Source of the DNA: CAVOJY01 sp963696405
GTDB taxonomy: Bacteria; Chloroflexota; Limnocylindria; Limnocylindrales; CSP1-4
Assembly: GCA_963696405.1 (NCBI GenBank)
Contig: CAVOJY010000006.1
Coordinates: 310,001-374,000, forward strand
DNA length: 64,000 nt
Direction of reading: 5' to 3'
Positions 17,359-27,141 of the stretch are shown here, piece by piece (within the stretch, counting starts at the first letter, position 1; every line of letters begins with the position of its first letter). The translations under genes were made by a program, and so were the position numbers. Below the pieces are notes generated by a model that had not been told where the DNA came from, made no database searches, and saw only the letters and a list, made by a program, of their open reading frames with translations.

Positions 17359-18891
17359 ATGCGCCGATCCGTTGTTGCCATGGTGGCACTCGCGGTCCTG
17401 TCTGTCGGCATCGTCGCCGGCTGCTCCACGCAGGCATCCCAGCTGCAGGGAACTGACTGGCTGCTGAAGGTCTACCCCGCAGCCGACGGTTCCCAGGCCA
17501 TGGCCGACCCGGCGGTGCGAACCACGGCACTCTTCCAGTCCGGCGTCCTCAGTGGGAGCGGCGGCTGCAACCAGTACTCCACCGCCTATCAGCTCAGCGG
17601 TGACAAGCTGACCATCGGGCCCGCCGCGTCGACCATGATGGCCTGCCCCGACCCCGCCGGGGCCCAGGAGCAGGCGTACTTCGCGGCGCTCCCCAACACC
17701 GCGTCGTACGCGGTCAGCCGAGGGACACTGACGCTCTACGACGGCAGCGGGACCGCCATCCTCGTCTTCGAGGAGTCGCACCCCCTGCCGCTCTCCGGAC
17801 CGAGGTGGACGGCCACCGCGGTCAACAACGGGCAGGGCGGGGTCGTCAGCGTGGTCACCGGCACCGAGCTCACGGCCTACTTCGGCAGCGACAACCAGGT
17901 CGGCGGGTCCGCCGGCTGCAACACCTACTTCGGCCCCTACAAGGCGCTCCGCGGCGACAGCATCCGCATCGGGCCGCTCAACTCCACCATGATGGCCTGT
18001 GAGTCGGCCGACGTGTCGGCCCAGGAGGCGGCCTACCTGGTAGCGCTGCAGAACTCCACCTCCTACACCATCGACGCCACCACCCTCGAGCTGCGCGACG
18101 GCAGCGGCGCCCTCCAGGTGAGCTTCACCATCGCCCTTCCGGCGACCCCGGTCCCAACCGCCGCGCCGACGGCGGAGCCGACGCCGACACCCGCCCCGAC
18201 AGCGACACCCACCCCCAAGCCGACGCCTACACCGACGCCCAAGCCCACGCCGACGCCGACGCCGACGCCCAAGCCCACCCCGACGCCGACGCCGACACCT
18301 GCTCCGACCCCTGCCCCGACACCCAAGCCCACGCCGGCCCCGTCGCTCCCGCCGACCATCCCGACGCATCCGCCGGGAGTCCAGGGGACGAACCTCTGTT
18401 CGCCGCCCGCCGGCGGAAGCTGCAACCTGGCGGCCGGTACCTACTACCCGACGAAGTTCACCCTGGCCACGACGTTCACCATCGACGCCGGCTGGGTTGC
18501 CACGTCGTACGTCAACGACCTGTTCACCATCGCGCAGCAGGGCAAGGTGGACTGGACGGTGGCCATCCAGCAGGTCAGCCCGGCGGCCTTCCTCCAGAAG
18601 CTGAACGGCATGGCCGGGCTCGACGTGAGCGCGCCGACGCAGGGCGTCGTCGGCAGCATCGCCGGCCAGTACGTCACGGTCACCAACACGGGGAGCGGAA
18701 CGGTCACGCTCTTCGCGAGCAAGAACAAGATCTCCTACACCCTGGCGCCCGGGCAGAAGGCCCAGATCGGCGTCGCCGGCAACGCGTCGGCGTGCGTGCT
18801 GTCGGTGGTCGAGCCAGCATTCGCGGACACCTTTGACACGGTCATCGCCAAGATGCAGCCGGTCCTGACCAGCCTCCGCTTCTGGTTCTAG
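17359..18891 (+). CDS. META-domain lipoprotein with P/T-rich stalk and C-terminal beta domain
   Basis: 510 residues; ATG follows GGGAGGAGAAG. The signal [17 protein letters not shown] ends at lipobox VAGC (Cys 22). Two META/HslJ-type domains follow (about residues 30-135 and 150-250), each with a GGCNQYS or AGCNTYFG block and a STMMAC block. A long [12 protein letters not shown] stalk comes next. The C-terminal domain of about 170 residues ([18 protein letters not shown] to LTSLRFWF) is shared with the protein at 56002-57033. An outer-surface adhesion or envelope-stress role is plausible; HslJ is linked to stress resistance in enterobacteria. A strong hairpin follows 14 bp after the stop. Confidence 0.85.
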   Translation: MRRSVVAMVALAVLSVGIVAGCSTQASQLQGTDWLLKVYPAADGSQAMADPAVRTTALFQSGVLSGSGGCNQYSTAYQLSGDKLTIGPAASTMMACPDPAGAQEQAYFAALPNTASYAVSRGTLTLYDGSGTAILVFEESHPLPLSGPRWTATAVNNGQGGVVSVVTGTELTAYFGSDNQVGGSAGCNTYFGPYKALRGDSIRIGPLNSTMMACESADVSAQEAAYLVALQNSTSYTIDATTLELRDGSGALQVSFTIALPATPVPTAAPTAEPTPTPAPTATPTPKPTPTPTPKPTPTPTPTPKPTPTPTPTPAPTPAPTPKPTPAPSLPPTIPTHPPGVQGTNLCSPPAGGSCNLAAGTYYPTKFTLATTFTIDAGWVATSYVNDLFTIAQQGKVDWTVAIQQVSPAAFLQKLNGMAGLDVSAPTQGVVGSIAGQYVTVTNTGSGTVTLFASKNKISYTLAPGQKAQIGVAGNASACVLSVVEPAFADTFDTVIAKMQPVLTSLRFWF

Positions 18892-18905
18892 CAGTCTCCA
18901 GTGTG

Positions 18906-18942
18906 CGGCCCCGGCTTCCTCCAACCGCAGGAGCCGGGGCCG
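18906..18942 (+). terminator. Hairpin terminator after META lipoprotein
   Basis: CGGCCCCGGCT and AGCCGGGGCCG pair, interrupted once, around an ACCGC-containing loop. It lies 14 bp past the stop; no U-tract. Confidence 0.6.
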
Positions 18943-19022
18943 CCGTTCGCTCCGCCCGGCCTCATCGTGGGTCGGACACAACACCCGGAATCTCGCCCTT
19001 TGCCACCGAGTAACATCCGTCC

Positions 19023-21212
19023 ATGAACGCCCGACCTGCGAACGAAAGCCGCCTGGTCCCGGTGTGGCTTGACCACCTCGCGGCACTCGGCTGGCGTGTC
19101 CTCGTGATCGCCGCCCTGGCCGTGGTCCTCGTCTACGTGGCCGATCTCCTGGTCACGGTCACGGCGACCGTCCTCGTCTCCTTCATCGTGGCGGCGACGT
19201 TCGCGCCGTACGTGCATAGACTTCGCGGTCGGGGATGGTCCCGCTCCCGCTCTGCACTCGTCGTGACGCTCGGTGCAGCGCTCGTCATCGCGTTCACGGC
19301 CTTCGTCATCGTCCTGGCCTTCGTGCCGTACATCCAGGACGTTGTCGGCGACATCACTTCCGGTCTCGACTCGCTGCAGGCTCAGCTGGACCAGGTGCGG
19401 ATCCCGCCGGACCTCGTCAGCGCAGCGCAGCAGGCGGCGTCGAACCTCGAGTCGTGGATGCAGAGCAGCGTGGGCGCGATCATCAGCGCCGCGGGCCAGG
19501 TGGCGACCATCGCCCTCCTCAGCTTCTTCCTGACGTTCTTCCTGCTGATGGACGGCGACAAGGGCTGGGCGTGGGCGCTGCAAGCGGGCGGTGAACAGCG
19601 CCTCGACCAGGTCACGGACAGCGGCCGCGACGCAATCGAGCGGGTTGGTGGGTACCTCCGAGGAACGGCGGTGCTGTCGGCGATCCGCGCGCTCGCGGTC
19701 CTCGTCTTCCTCTGGATCGGAGGCGTCCCCCTGGCGGCACCCCTGGCCGTGCTGGTGTTCCTGGGCGGTTTCATCCCATACCTCGGCGGCCTGTTCACCA
19801 CTCTCATCGTGGCGCTGGTCGCGCTCGGGTCCAACGGCCTCCAGACAGCGCTCGTCCTGGTCGTTCTCATCGCCATCACGAACTTCCTCCTCGGCAAGCT
19901 GGTCGGGCCGGCGATCTACGGCAGGGCGGTGAAGATCCACCCGGCCGTCGTGCTCCTGGTCCTGCCCATCGGAGCAGCCCTGGCCGGCGCCATCGGGCTG
20001 TTCGTGGCGATCCCAGTCGCCGCATTCGTGCTCGCCGTGACAGGTTCGGTCGTCGCCGTCCTCGACACCAGGCCAACTGCCACGCCCGAGGCGCCTTCGT
20101 TCGTGCCGGGCTGGCTCGATCACCTGGCCCAGTGGAGTTGGCGGATCCTGGTCGCCATCGGTCTGCTGGCCGCCGCGGTCGCCCTGGCGGTCGAACTCCC
20201 GGCAGTGGTCCTGTCCCTCGTGCTCGGCCTGGTGTTTGCAGCGACGTTCGCGCCGCTCGTGCGAGCGCTCCGAGCCAGGGGCTGGGGACCCACCAGCGCG
20301 GCCCTCACCGTCACCGCGGGCGCGGTCGCCGTGATCGCCGCCATCCTCGGCCTCACGTTCGCCTCGCTCCTGCGACAGGCGCGGGAACTGGGGAGCGCAG
20401 CGGCCTCCGGGGCGCAGACGGCGAACGAGGCGACCGGAGGGGCGCTGGACGCGCTCGAGGGCGCCGTTGATGACTTTGCCGGGGGGATCGCCCAGGGAGC
20501 CGCCTCGGTGCTGGCGGACGTTGCGGGACTGGCCGTCGTTGTCGTACTGGCGACGCTGCTGTGCTTCTACCTGCTTCGCGAGGGCGGTGGATTCTGGGAT
20601 CACGCGGCCCGGCATCTTACGGACTGGCGGCGACGTGAGGCGGATGAGGCCGGCCAGCGGGCGTTTGCCGTCCTCGGCGACTACATGATCGGAACCGGGG
20701 CCATCTCAGCCTTCGGTGCGGCAACCCAGTTCGTGATCATGGCCCTGCTCGGGATACCGCTGGCGCTGCCGCTGGCCGTGCTCTCCTTCTTCGGCGGTTT
20801 CATCCCCTACATCGGGAGCCTTCTCACGACGGGCCTCGCCTTCCTCGTCACGGTTGCCGTCGGATCGCAGCAGGACATCGTGATCATGGCGATCTTCACC
20901 CTCGTCTTCAACATCGTGCAGGGCAACATCGTCGCGCCGCTGGTCTACGGCCGGGCCGTCAACCTCCACCCCGCGGTCGTACTCATGGCCATTCCCGCCG
21001 GCGGAGCGGTGGCCGGCATCCTCGGCATGTTCTTGGTCGTGCCGTTCCTCGGGGTGATCGCCGTAGCCTGGAGAACGGTCCTGAACGTGTTCGGTGACGA
21101 ACCCCCCGAGGGGGCGGCCGACGACGCACCCGCGGATCTCGTACCGGCTGCTATCACCGCCGGGGGCGCGAGTACCGCAGATCCCTCGGCAGGACTGCCC
21201 ACGGCCGAGTAG
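19023..21212 (+). CDS. Head-to-tail duplicated AI-2E/PerM-family membrane protein
   Basis: 729 residues, twice the usual length of about 350. The first half begins LVPVWLDHLAALGWRVLV, has FIPYLGGLFTTLIVAL and ends near residue 345. The second restarts FVPGWLDHLAQWSWRILV (about residue 360) and repeats every landmark: VFAATFAPLVRALRARGW, FFGGFIPYIGSLLTTGLA, IVAPLVYGRAVNLHPAVV. Each half has the AI-2E pattern of two N-terminal helices, a soluble amphipathic region and a final helix bundle. The family is implicated in export of small molecules or Na+(Li+)/H+ exchange. The Na+/H+ antiporter gene begins 54 bp later, hinting at an ion-homeostasis pair. Confidence 0.88.
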   Translation: MNARPANESRLVPVWLDHLAALGWRVLVIAALAVVLVYVADLLVTVTATVLVSFIVAATFAPYVHRLRGRGWSRSRSALVVTLGAALVIAFTAFVIVLAFVPYIQDVVGDITSGLDSLQAQLDQVRIPPDLVSAAQQAASNLESWMQSSVGAIISAAGQVATIALLSFFLTFFLLMDGDKGWAWALQAGGEQRLDQVTDSGRDAIERVGGYLRGTAVLSAIRALAVLVFLWIGGVPLAAPLAVLVFLGGFIPYLGGLFTTLIVALVALGSNGLQTALVLVVLIAITNFLLGKLVGPAIYGRAVKIHPAVVLLVLPIGAALAGAIGLFVAIPVAAFVLAVTGSVVAVLDTRPTATPEAPSFVPGWLDHLAQWSWRILVAIGLLAAAVALAVELPAVVLSLVLGLVFAATFAPLVRALRARGWGPTSAALTVTAGAVAVIAAILGLTFASLLRQARELGSAAASGAQTANEATGGALDALEGAVDDFAGGIAQGAASVLADVAGLAVVVVLATLLCFYLLREGGGFWDHAARHLTDWRRREADEAGQRAFAVLGDYMIGTGAISAFGAATQFVIMALLGIPLALPLAVLSFFGGFIPYIGSLLTTGLAFLVTVAVGSQQDIVIMAIFTLVFNIVQGNIVAPLVYGRAVNLHPAVVLMAIPAGGAVAGILGMFLVVPFLGVIAVAWRTVLNVFGDEPPEGAADDAPADLVPAAITAGGASTADPSAGLPTAE

Positions 21213-21266
21213 CCGTCCGGGCGCCAGGGGCTATAGCCTCGTCTCGGCGGGCAGGAGGTAGGGCAG

Positions 21267-22533
21267 GTGACCGGACTGGCCATCGTCGCGGCAGTCTTCG
21301 TGACGTACGCGCTCGTTGCATCGCGGCTGGACAGGCTCTCGGTCACGGCACCCATCGTCTTCCTCGTCACCGGCGCGATCCTGGGGCCGGCCGGACTCGG
21401 GTGGCTGTCACTCACCCTGGAGGCAGAACCCAGCACTCTGCTGCTTGAGCTCACGCTCGCAATCCTGCTGTTCACCGACGCGTCCACCGTGAGTGTCCGG
21501 GACGCCGAGGAGGATGCGGTCTTCCCAGCCCGCCTGCTGGTGCTGGGCCTTCCCCTGACGATCGTGCTCGGGGCCGTCCTGGCGGTGCTGTTGTTCCCCA
21601 CCGAGGGCTGGGCCATGGCGGCCGTGATCGGCGTCATCCTGGCCCCGACCGATGCGGCCCTCAGCCTGCCGCTTCTGACCAACACCGCGATCCCGGCGCG
21701 CGTTCGCCGCATTCTCAATATCGAGAGCGGCCTGAACGACGGGATCGCCACGCCCTTCCTCACCTTCTTCCTCGCCGTGGCCGTGGCGGCCGAGGACCTC
21801 GGCAGCCACAACTGGGCGCTCGAAACCGTCGCCGGGATCGGTCTCGCCGTGGCGAGCGCCGTCGCCGTCGGTGGCCTCGGAGGCTGGCTGCTCGCCCAGG
21901 CCAGGCGACGGGGCTGGACGACCTCGATCTCCGAGCATCTCGCCGTGGTGGCGCTGGCGCTGCTCGCCTACGGTGCGTCCACCGCCGTGGGCGGCAATGG
22001 CTTCGTCGCGGCCTTCGCGGCAGGGATCGCGTTCCGAACAGCGTCTGGCGGCGGGCTGCGCGAGGCTGCGGAGTTCGGCGAGACGCTGGGCCTGTTCGGC
22101 TCGTTCCTGGTCTGGGTGCTCTTCGGCACGGCTGTCGCCGGGCCGATCATCGCGCAGGGACTCCAGTTGGAGCCGATTGTCTACGCGGTGCTGAGTCTGA
22201 CCGCCGTCCGGATGCTTCCGGTCGCGATCGCGTTGTTCCGTTCCGGCCTCCGTCCCGACACCGTGGCCCTGGTCGGCTGGTTCGGGCCGCGCGGGCTCGC
22301 ATCGGTCGTCTTCGGCATCATCGCCTTCGAGGCTCTGCAGGGAGCGGACCTCGTCGCCGACACGCTCATCGTCGTGGTCGCCTGGACGATCGTCGCTGTC
22401 GGTCCTGGCCCATGGGCTCAGCGCCGGGCCGCTCGCCCGGCTCTTTGCCCGTCGCATGGCACGGGCATCTCCCGACGCCCTTGAACTCGCGCAGGCGCCC
22501 GAACCTCGCGTGCGCCGCCGAGGCCTGGCCTGA
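21267..22533 (+). CDS. CPA1-type Na+/H+ (cation:proton) antiporter, one frameshift at the C-terminus
   Basis: GTG at 21267 with AGGAGG upstream; about 420 residues and twelve or so membrane segments. Key residues: the FTDAS block (about residue 70) and the ND pair in NIESGLNDGIATPF (about residue 157), which line the ion site of CPA1 antiporters, and GWFGPRGLASVVFG near the end. The frame slips near 22392: after AWTIV the sequence continues in the next frame as SLSVLAHGLSAGPLARLF to RVRRRGLA, stop at 22533. Read without correction, the tail is an unrelated sequence. Confidence 0.85.
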
Positions 22534-22573
22534 CGATCTTGCGCCCGGCTAACCGAGCAGTATCCTTTCGGCC

Positions 22574-24891
22574 GTGGAAGCTTCAGGCGAGCCGCAGCAG
22601 TTTCGCCCCTTCGTCCAGGTGCTCCCTCCGACCGCCGGTCCGGCGTTCCCGATCCTCGAGTCGAAACTGGCGCCGCCGCCGATGCGACCGGGGATCGTGC
22701 CGCGGCCAGCGCTCGTCAACAGGCTGCGCGCCGACCGGACGGCGCGCCTGGCGAGCATCCTCGGACCCGCCGGATACGGCAAGACCACGCTGCTCGCCCA
22801 GTGGTCGAAGCGGGACAGCCGACCCTTTGCGTGGGTGTCTCTCGACGATCAGGACAACGACCCTTCCGTGCTGCTGACGTACATTGCGGCAGCTCTCGGC
22901 CGCCACGCGGAGATGGACTCGACGGTCTACGGGGGCCTCACGTCGTCGACAGGATCCCGCTGGATCCCTGCGGTGCACCGGATCGCTGCGTCGCTGTGGC
23001 GGATGAGCGAGCCTGTGGTGCTGGCTTTGGACGACGTGCACGCGCTGCGCGACCGCCACGCGCTCGACGCCCTCGCAGAGCTGGCAGCGCACATTCCCCC
23101 CGGATCGCTCCTGGCGGTGGCCGGCCGTGTGGAGCCTCCCCTGCCAACGGCACGCCTTCGAGCCGAAGGCAAGCTCCTCGAGGTCACCGTCAACGACCTT
23201 GCGCTCGCAACGGACGAAGCCACGCTGCTGTTTCGCGGGGCCGGTGTCGGCTCTGCCGGCTGAGGCGGTGGCGGATCTCGCGGAGCGAACGGAAGGCTGG
23301 CCCGCCGGCCTCTACCTCGCGGCGCTGTCCGCCAAGAGCGGCGACGGGGTGAAGAACGCGCCGCGGCCATCGTCGACGGCAATGACCGGCTGATCGCCAG
23401 CTACCTGGAGTCAGAGCTGCTGTCGTTCCTGTCGGAGGACGACATCCGGTTCGCCACGAGGACCGCGGTGCTGGAGCGGATGAGCGGCCCGCTCTGCGAT
23501 GCCCTTCTCGAGCGGACGGGATCGGCCGAGGTTCTCCGGCGGCTCGAGCGCTCGAACCTGTTCGTCGTCCCGCTGGACACCCGCGGCGAGTGGTACCGGT
23601 ACCACCACCTGCTCAGGGACATGCTCCGTGCGCGGCTCGAGCGGCGCGAGCCCGGGGTGATCCCCGTGCTCAACCGGCGGGCTGCCGCCTGGCTCGAAGC
23701 CGCCGGGGCTCCCGAGGAAGCGATCCCCTACGCCCAGGCGGCCGGGGACACGGACGTGTCGCCCGGCTCGTCGGTGCCCTCACGCTTCGCCGCCTACTAC
23801 AGCGGGCGGGCCGCAACCGCCCGCCGGTGGATCGGCTGGTTCGACGATCGGTCGCATCGAGCGCTATCCGGCGCTCGCGGCGCTGGGGGCCTGGGTTCAC
23901 GCGCTCATGGGGGAGCGCCGAGGCGGCCCTGCGCTGGGCGGACGCGGCCGAACGATCGACGGTGGACGGGCCGATGCCGGACGGCAGCGCGTCGAAGGCC
24001 GGATGGGTCGCGATGATGCGCGCGGTCATTGCCCGGGGCAGCATGGAGCAGATGCGGGCCGATGCGCTCCAAGCCGCCGAAGGGGTCTCGCGGGACGGCG
24101 CGTGGTGGCCGACCGCCGTGCTCGTGCTCGGCTATTCGCACCTGCTCGTGGGCGAGACAGATCGAGCCGACGAGCTGTTTGCCGACTCGCTGGCTGCCGC
24201 GGACGCCGCTTGGCGCTTTGGCGAACGTCCCACGTCGCGGCCGCCGAGCGATCGCTCATCGCCATCGAGGCCGGAGATGGCCATGCGGCCGCAGCGCTCG
24301 CCGGCCAGGCTCGAGAGGTAGTCCGCATCGCGCGCCTGGGCGAATACAGCACGACTGCGCTGGCCTGCGCAGCCTCGGCTCGCGTCGCGATCTGGCAGGG
24401 CGACGTGGCGCTGGCGCGCCGGTACCTTGCGCACGCCCAGGGGCTGCGGCCGATGCTCACGTACGCCCTGCCGTGGCTCTCCGTGCACACGCGGCTGGAG
24501 CTCGCCCGGGCGCGGATGCTCCTTGGCGACGCCGCGGGGGTCCGCAACCTCCTCGTCGAGATCGACGGCATCAGGCGGCGCCGGCCGCACCTCGGCATCC
24601 TGATCGACCAGGCGGAGGGTCTGCGGCGGCAGGTCGAGGAGATGTCGGCCGACGTCGGCAGGCTCATCCACGCTCACCACCGCCGAGCTGCGGCTCCTCC
24701 CACTGCTGCCGACCCACCTGTCGTTCCGCGAGATCGGGGAGCGGCTGTTCGTGTCGACGAACACGGTGAAGACACAGGCTATCTCCATCTACCGCAAGCT
24801 GGGGGCATCGTCTCGAAGCGAGGCCATTCACCGGGCCACGGAAATCGGCCTCCTTGACCCATCCACGACGCTGCCGCATTTCCCCGAGTAG
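22574..24891 (+). pseudogene. LAL-type LuxR-family regulator 2, multiple frameshifts
   Basis: A paralog of 2645-4956 with the same length and domain order: SKLAPPPMRPGIVPRPAL, Walker A GPAGYGKTTLL, VLALDDVHALRDRHALDA, WYRYHHLLRDMLRARL, and C-terminal LuxR HTH (FREIGERLFVSTNTVKTQ, then SSRSEAIHRATEIGLLDP). At least five frame changes are visible: near 23260, 23390, 23755, 23900, 24215 and 24665. Each is a single-base slip and all segments stay highly similar to copy 1, so decay is either very recent or an artefact of sequencing. If real, this regulator is dead and only copy 1 remains. The decarboxylase/hydrolase operon with dyad f follows on the same strand. Confidence 0.75.
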
Positions 24892-24952
24892 CAGGACAAC
24901 CCGGGCAGGGCGGCACGGCGCCGGGATCTCCGCGCCAGGATCTCCTCTGCGG

Positions 24953-24971
24953 ATCACCCGTATCGGATGAT
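24953..24971 (+). promoter_or_regulatory. 19-bp dyad operator, copy f
   Basis: Reads ATCACCCG-TAT-CGGATGAT, an exact consensus, 85 bp before the ATG at 25057. Confidence 0.7.
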
Positions 24972-25056
24972 GCGCAGCCGCGCTTCGTCGGGCTCAATGG
25001 ACCACAGGACGCATTCGGCGCACATCACGGGCGCCGGGCGCCCACAAGGAGCTGCG

Positions 25057-25422
25057 ATGGCTGCCTACCAGGACATCCTGCGCCGTTTGTCCATCGGTGA
25101 CGATGCGCAGAGCCGGTCGATCCTGGGACTCGGCCCGGAGGGACTGGACGGCGCTCGTCTCGACCCGAAGGTCTACAGGCTGGTGCAGCTCGGCGCACTC
25201 ATCGCGCTCGACGCGGACGCTGCCTCGTATTCGTCGGCTGCAGCTTCGGCCGCAGCCGCGGGAGCATCACCGGAGGAGATGGTCGGCACGCTGGCCGCGG
25301 TGGCCCCCGTCGCGGGGCTCGCCCGGGTCGTCGCCGCCGCGCCAAGACTCGCCGAGGCGATCGGCTACGACATCGACGAGGCGCTCGAGTCACTCGACAC
25401 GGGCTACGCTCCACCCTCGTAG
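25057..25422 (+). CDS. Carboxymuconolactone decarboxylase-like (AhpD-fold) protein
   Basis: 121 residues; ATG preceded by AAGGAGC. LDPKVYRLVQLGALIALD, the Ala-rich helix SYSSAAASAAAAGASPEE and the helix VAPVAGLARVVAAAPRLA match small CMD/AhpD-fold proteins. The peroxidase-type CxxC is absent, so a redox AhpD role is unlikely; binding or decarboxylase-like activity is open. It heads a probable operon with two alpha/beta hydrolases (28-bp and 5-bp gaps), the classic pairing of CMD with lactone hydrolases of aromatic catabolism. Confidence 0.75.
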   Translation: MAAYQDILRRLSIGDDAQSRSILGLGPEGLDGARLDPKVYRLVQLGALIALDADAASYSSAAASAAAAGASPEEMVGTLAAVAPVAGLARVVAAAPRLAEAIGYDIDEALESLDTGYAPPS

Positions 25423-25450
25423 CCAGGCGCGGTCCCAGGAGAGGCCACCG

Positions 25451-26275
25451 ATGGGTAAGGATCCGCTCACACTCAAGAACGTCTGGACAACGCTCGACGG
25501 CCTCAAGCTCCTGTACCGAGCCTCGGCCGTGCCGGCACCGGCCGGCGCACCGACGCTGATCCACGTCCACGGGTTCGCCATCTCGGGCCGGTACCTGCTG
25601 CCGACGGCGGCACGCCTGGCGCCGTTCTACCCGACGTACGTGCCGGACCTGCCGGGCTTCGGGCGGAGCGAGCGCCCCCACCACCCGCTCGGCATCCCCG
25701 AGCTTGCGGATTCGCTCGCACGGTTCATGGACCACGTCGGCGTCGGGCGCGCGGTGCTGCTGGGCAACTCGCTCGGTGGCCCGATCATCGCGGACTTCAT
25801 CGACGCGCACCCGGACCGGATCGACGCCGCCATCCTCTGCTCTCCGGCCGGAGGACTGAACAACCGCCCGTTCGTGAAGGGGGTCGCCCAGCTCGCCCTG
25901 GACGGCCTCAGGGAGCCGCTCGGGATGGCCCCGATCGCGCTGACCGACTACGCGCGGTACGGGATCATCCCGACGATCGACCTGTTTCGCTCGCTGATCC
26001 ACTTCCCCACCCTGGAGCGCGTCGCCGAGCTGCGCCTGCCGACGCTCGTCGTGTTCGGCAGCCGCGACCCGCTCGTGAGCGAGAAGCGGGTGCGCGAGCA
26101 CGCCGCCGAGCTCCCGCACGTCACCGTGGTGGCCCTCGACGGCGCAGCGCACGCCATCAACTTCTCGCACCCCGACCAGCTCGCGAACGTCGTCCGCGCC
26201 TTCATGGAGAAGCGCGAGATCGTCGACGATCCCTCGTTTGCCGGGCGCGTCCGCGTCATCCAGGTGGCCCCGTAG
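25451..26275 (+). CDS. Alpha/beta-fold hydrolase
   Basis: 274 residues from ATG 25451. Fold landmarks: oxyanion motif HVHGFAISG, nucleophile elbow GNSLGG (Ser about residue 102), acid GSRDP, and base in GAAHAINFSHP. The cap region LRFREPL-like segment is helical. Substrates cannot be read from sequence; esters, lactones or ring-cleavage C-C bonds are typical. It lies 28 bp after the CMD-like gene and 5 bp before the second hydrolase, so cotranscription is likely. Confidence 0.85.
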   Translation: MGKDPLTLKNVWTTLDGLKLLYRASAVPAPAGAPTLIHVHGFAISGRYLLPTAARLAPFYPTYVPDLPGFGRSERPHHPLGIPELADSLARFMDHVGVGRAVLLGNSLGGPIIADFIDAHPDRIDAAILCSPAGGLNNRPFVKGVAQLALDGLREPLGMAPIALTDYARYGIIPTIDLFRSLIHFPTLERVAELRLPTLVVFGSRDPLVSEKRVREHAAELPHVTVVALDGAAHAINFSHPDQLANVVRAFMEKREIVDDPSFAGRVRVIQVAP

Positions 26276-26280
26276 CGGAC

Positions 26281-27060
26281 ATGCGCAGGCGCCCGACCCG
26301 CGGTGCGAGGGGTATGTCCGAACCGGTCGTCTCGGAACTGACGGGCAGTGGCCCGCCGCTGATCCTGCTGCACGGCCTTGCCGGGTCGGCCCGCTGGTGG
26401 AGGCACAACATCCCGGTCCTGTCGCGCTCGTTCCGGGTCGCCGCGATCGACCTCCCCGGGTTCGGCGCCTCGCACCGGGACGCCCGGCTCGTCCTGGACA
26501 AGGCGGCCGGCCAGCTCGTGGCCACCATGGACCGGCTGGGATTCGAGCGGGCGCACGTCGTGGGGCACTCGATGGGCGGTCTCGTCGCCGGAGGCCTCGC
26601 CGCCGACTACCCGGAGCGGGTGGACCGGCTCGTGCTGGTCGACGCGGGGTTTCTTTCCCTGGACCCGAGCATCATTCGCCGCGTGACGGGCCCCATCGCC
26701 GCCCTCCGCTGGACCGCGCCGTCGCTGCTGCCCGTCGTTCTCGGGGACACGCTGCGGTCCGGACCCATCCGAATGGCCGGCGCGACCTACCAGATCCTCC
26801 ATGCCGACTGGCAGGCGAAGCTGCCGCTCATCAGCGCCCCGACCCTGGTGATCTGGGGCGAGCACGACACGATCTGCCCGCCGAAGATCGGCCGCGAGAT
26901 CAACGCGCGCCTCCCGGGGTCACGGCTGGTCGTCATCAGGGGCGCGGCCCACTGCCCGATGTGGGAGCGGCCCGAGGTCTTCGACCGCGAGGTGCTGGCC
27001 TTTCTGGGCGAGGACGCACCACGCCATGCGGGTTCGAGCGCGCCTCTCGGCTCGCAGTAG
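26281..27060 (+). CDS. Alpha/beta-fold hydrolase
   Basis: About 250 residues. Two starts are possible, ATG 26281 or the ATG at 26314 (MSEPVVSELTGSG), the latter fitting the domain start better. Landmarks: LLHGLAGSARWW, nucleophile elbow GHSMGG, acid GEHDT, and base GAAHCPMWERPE. It resembles the MhpC/BphD or haloperoxidase-like branch. It is not closely similar to its upstream neighbour, so the pair probably do different steps rather than being a recent duplication. A perfect hairpin closes the operon. Confidence 0.85.
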   Translation: MRRRPTRGARGMSEPVVSELTGSGPPLILLHGLAGSARWWRHNIPVLSRSFRVAAIDLPGFGASHRDARLVLDKAAGQLVATMDRLGFERAHVVGHSMGGLVAGGLAADYPERVDRLVLVDAGFLSLDPSIIRRVTGPIAALRWTAPSLLPVVLGDTLRSGPIRMAGATYQILHADWQAKLPLISAPTLVIWGEHDTICPPKIGREINARLPGSRLVVIRGAAHCPMWERPEVFDREVLAFLGEDAPRHAGSSAPLGSQ

Positions 27061-27062
27061 CA

Positions 27063-27094
27063 GGAACCCCGAGGGGGCGATCCCTCGGGGTTCC
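27063..27094. terminator. Bidirectional hairpin terminator between convergent genes
   Basis: GGAACCCCGAGGG and CCCTCGGGGTTCC form a perfect 13-bp stem with a 6-nt loop, between genes ending at 27060 (+) and 27142 (-). Confidence 0.85.
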
Positions 27095-27141
27095 CGATCG
27101 GGGCCTCTGCGCCAGTTCCCGGGAACCAGCGCAGGAATCGA

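Noticed and set aside
18170..18350. Possible simple-sequence or CRISPR-like repeat
   Set aside because: It is the ACGCCGACGCCC-type codon repetition of a Thr/Pro protein linker; no spacers or repeat-spacer spacing. The same applies near 27500-27700 and 56560-56700.
18888..20615. Long minus-strand frame over the AI-2E gene
   Set aside because: Highly charged, repetitive shadow of the AI-2E coding frame.
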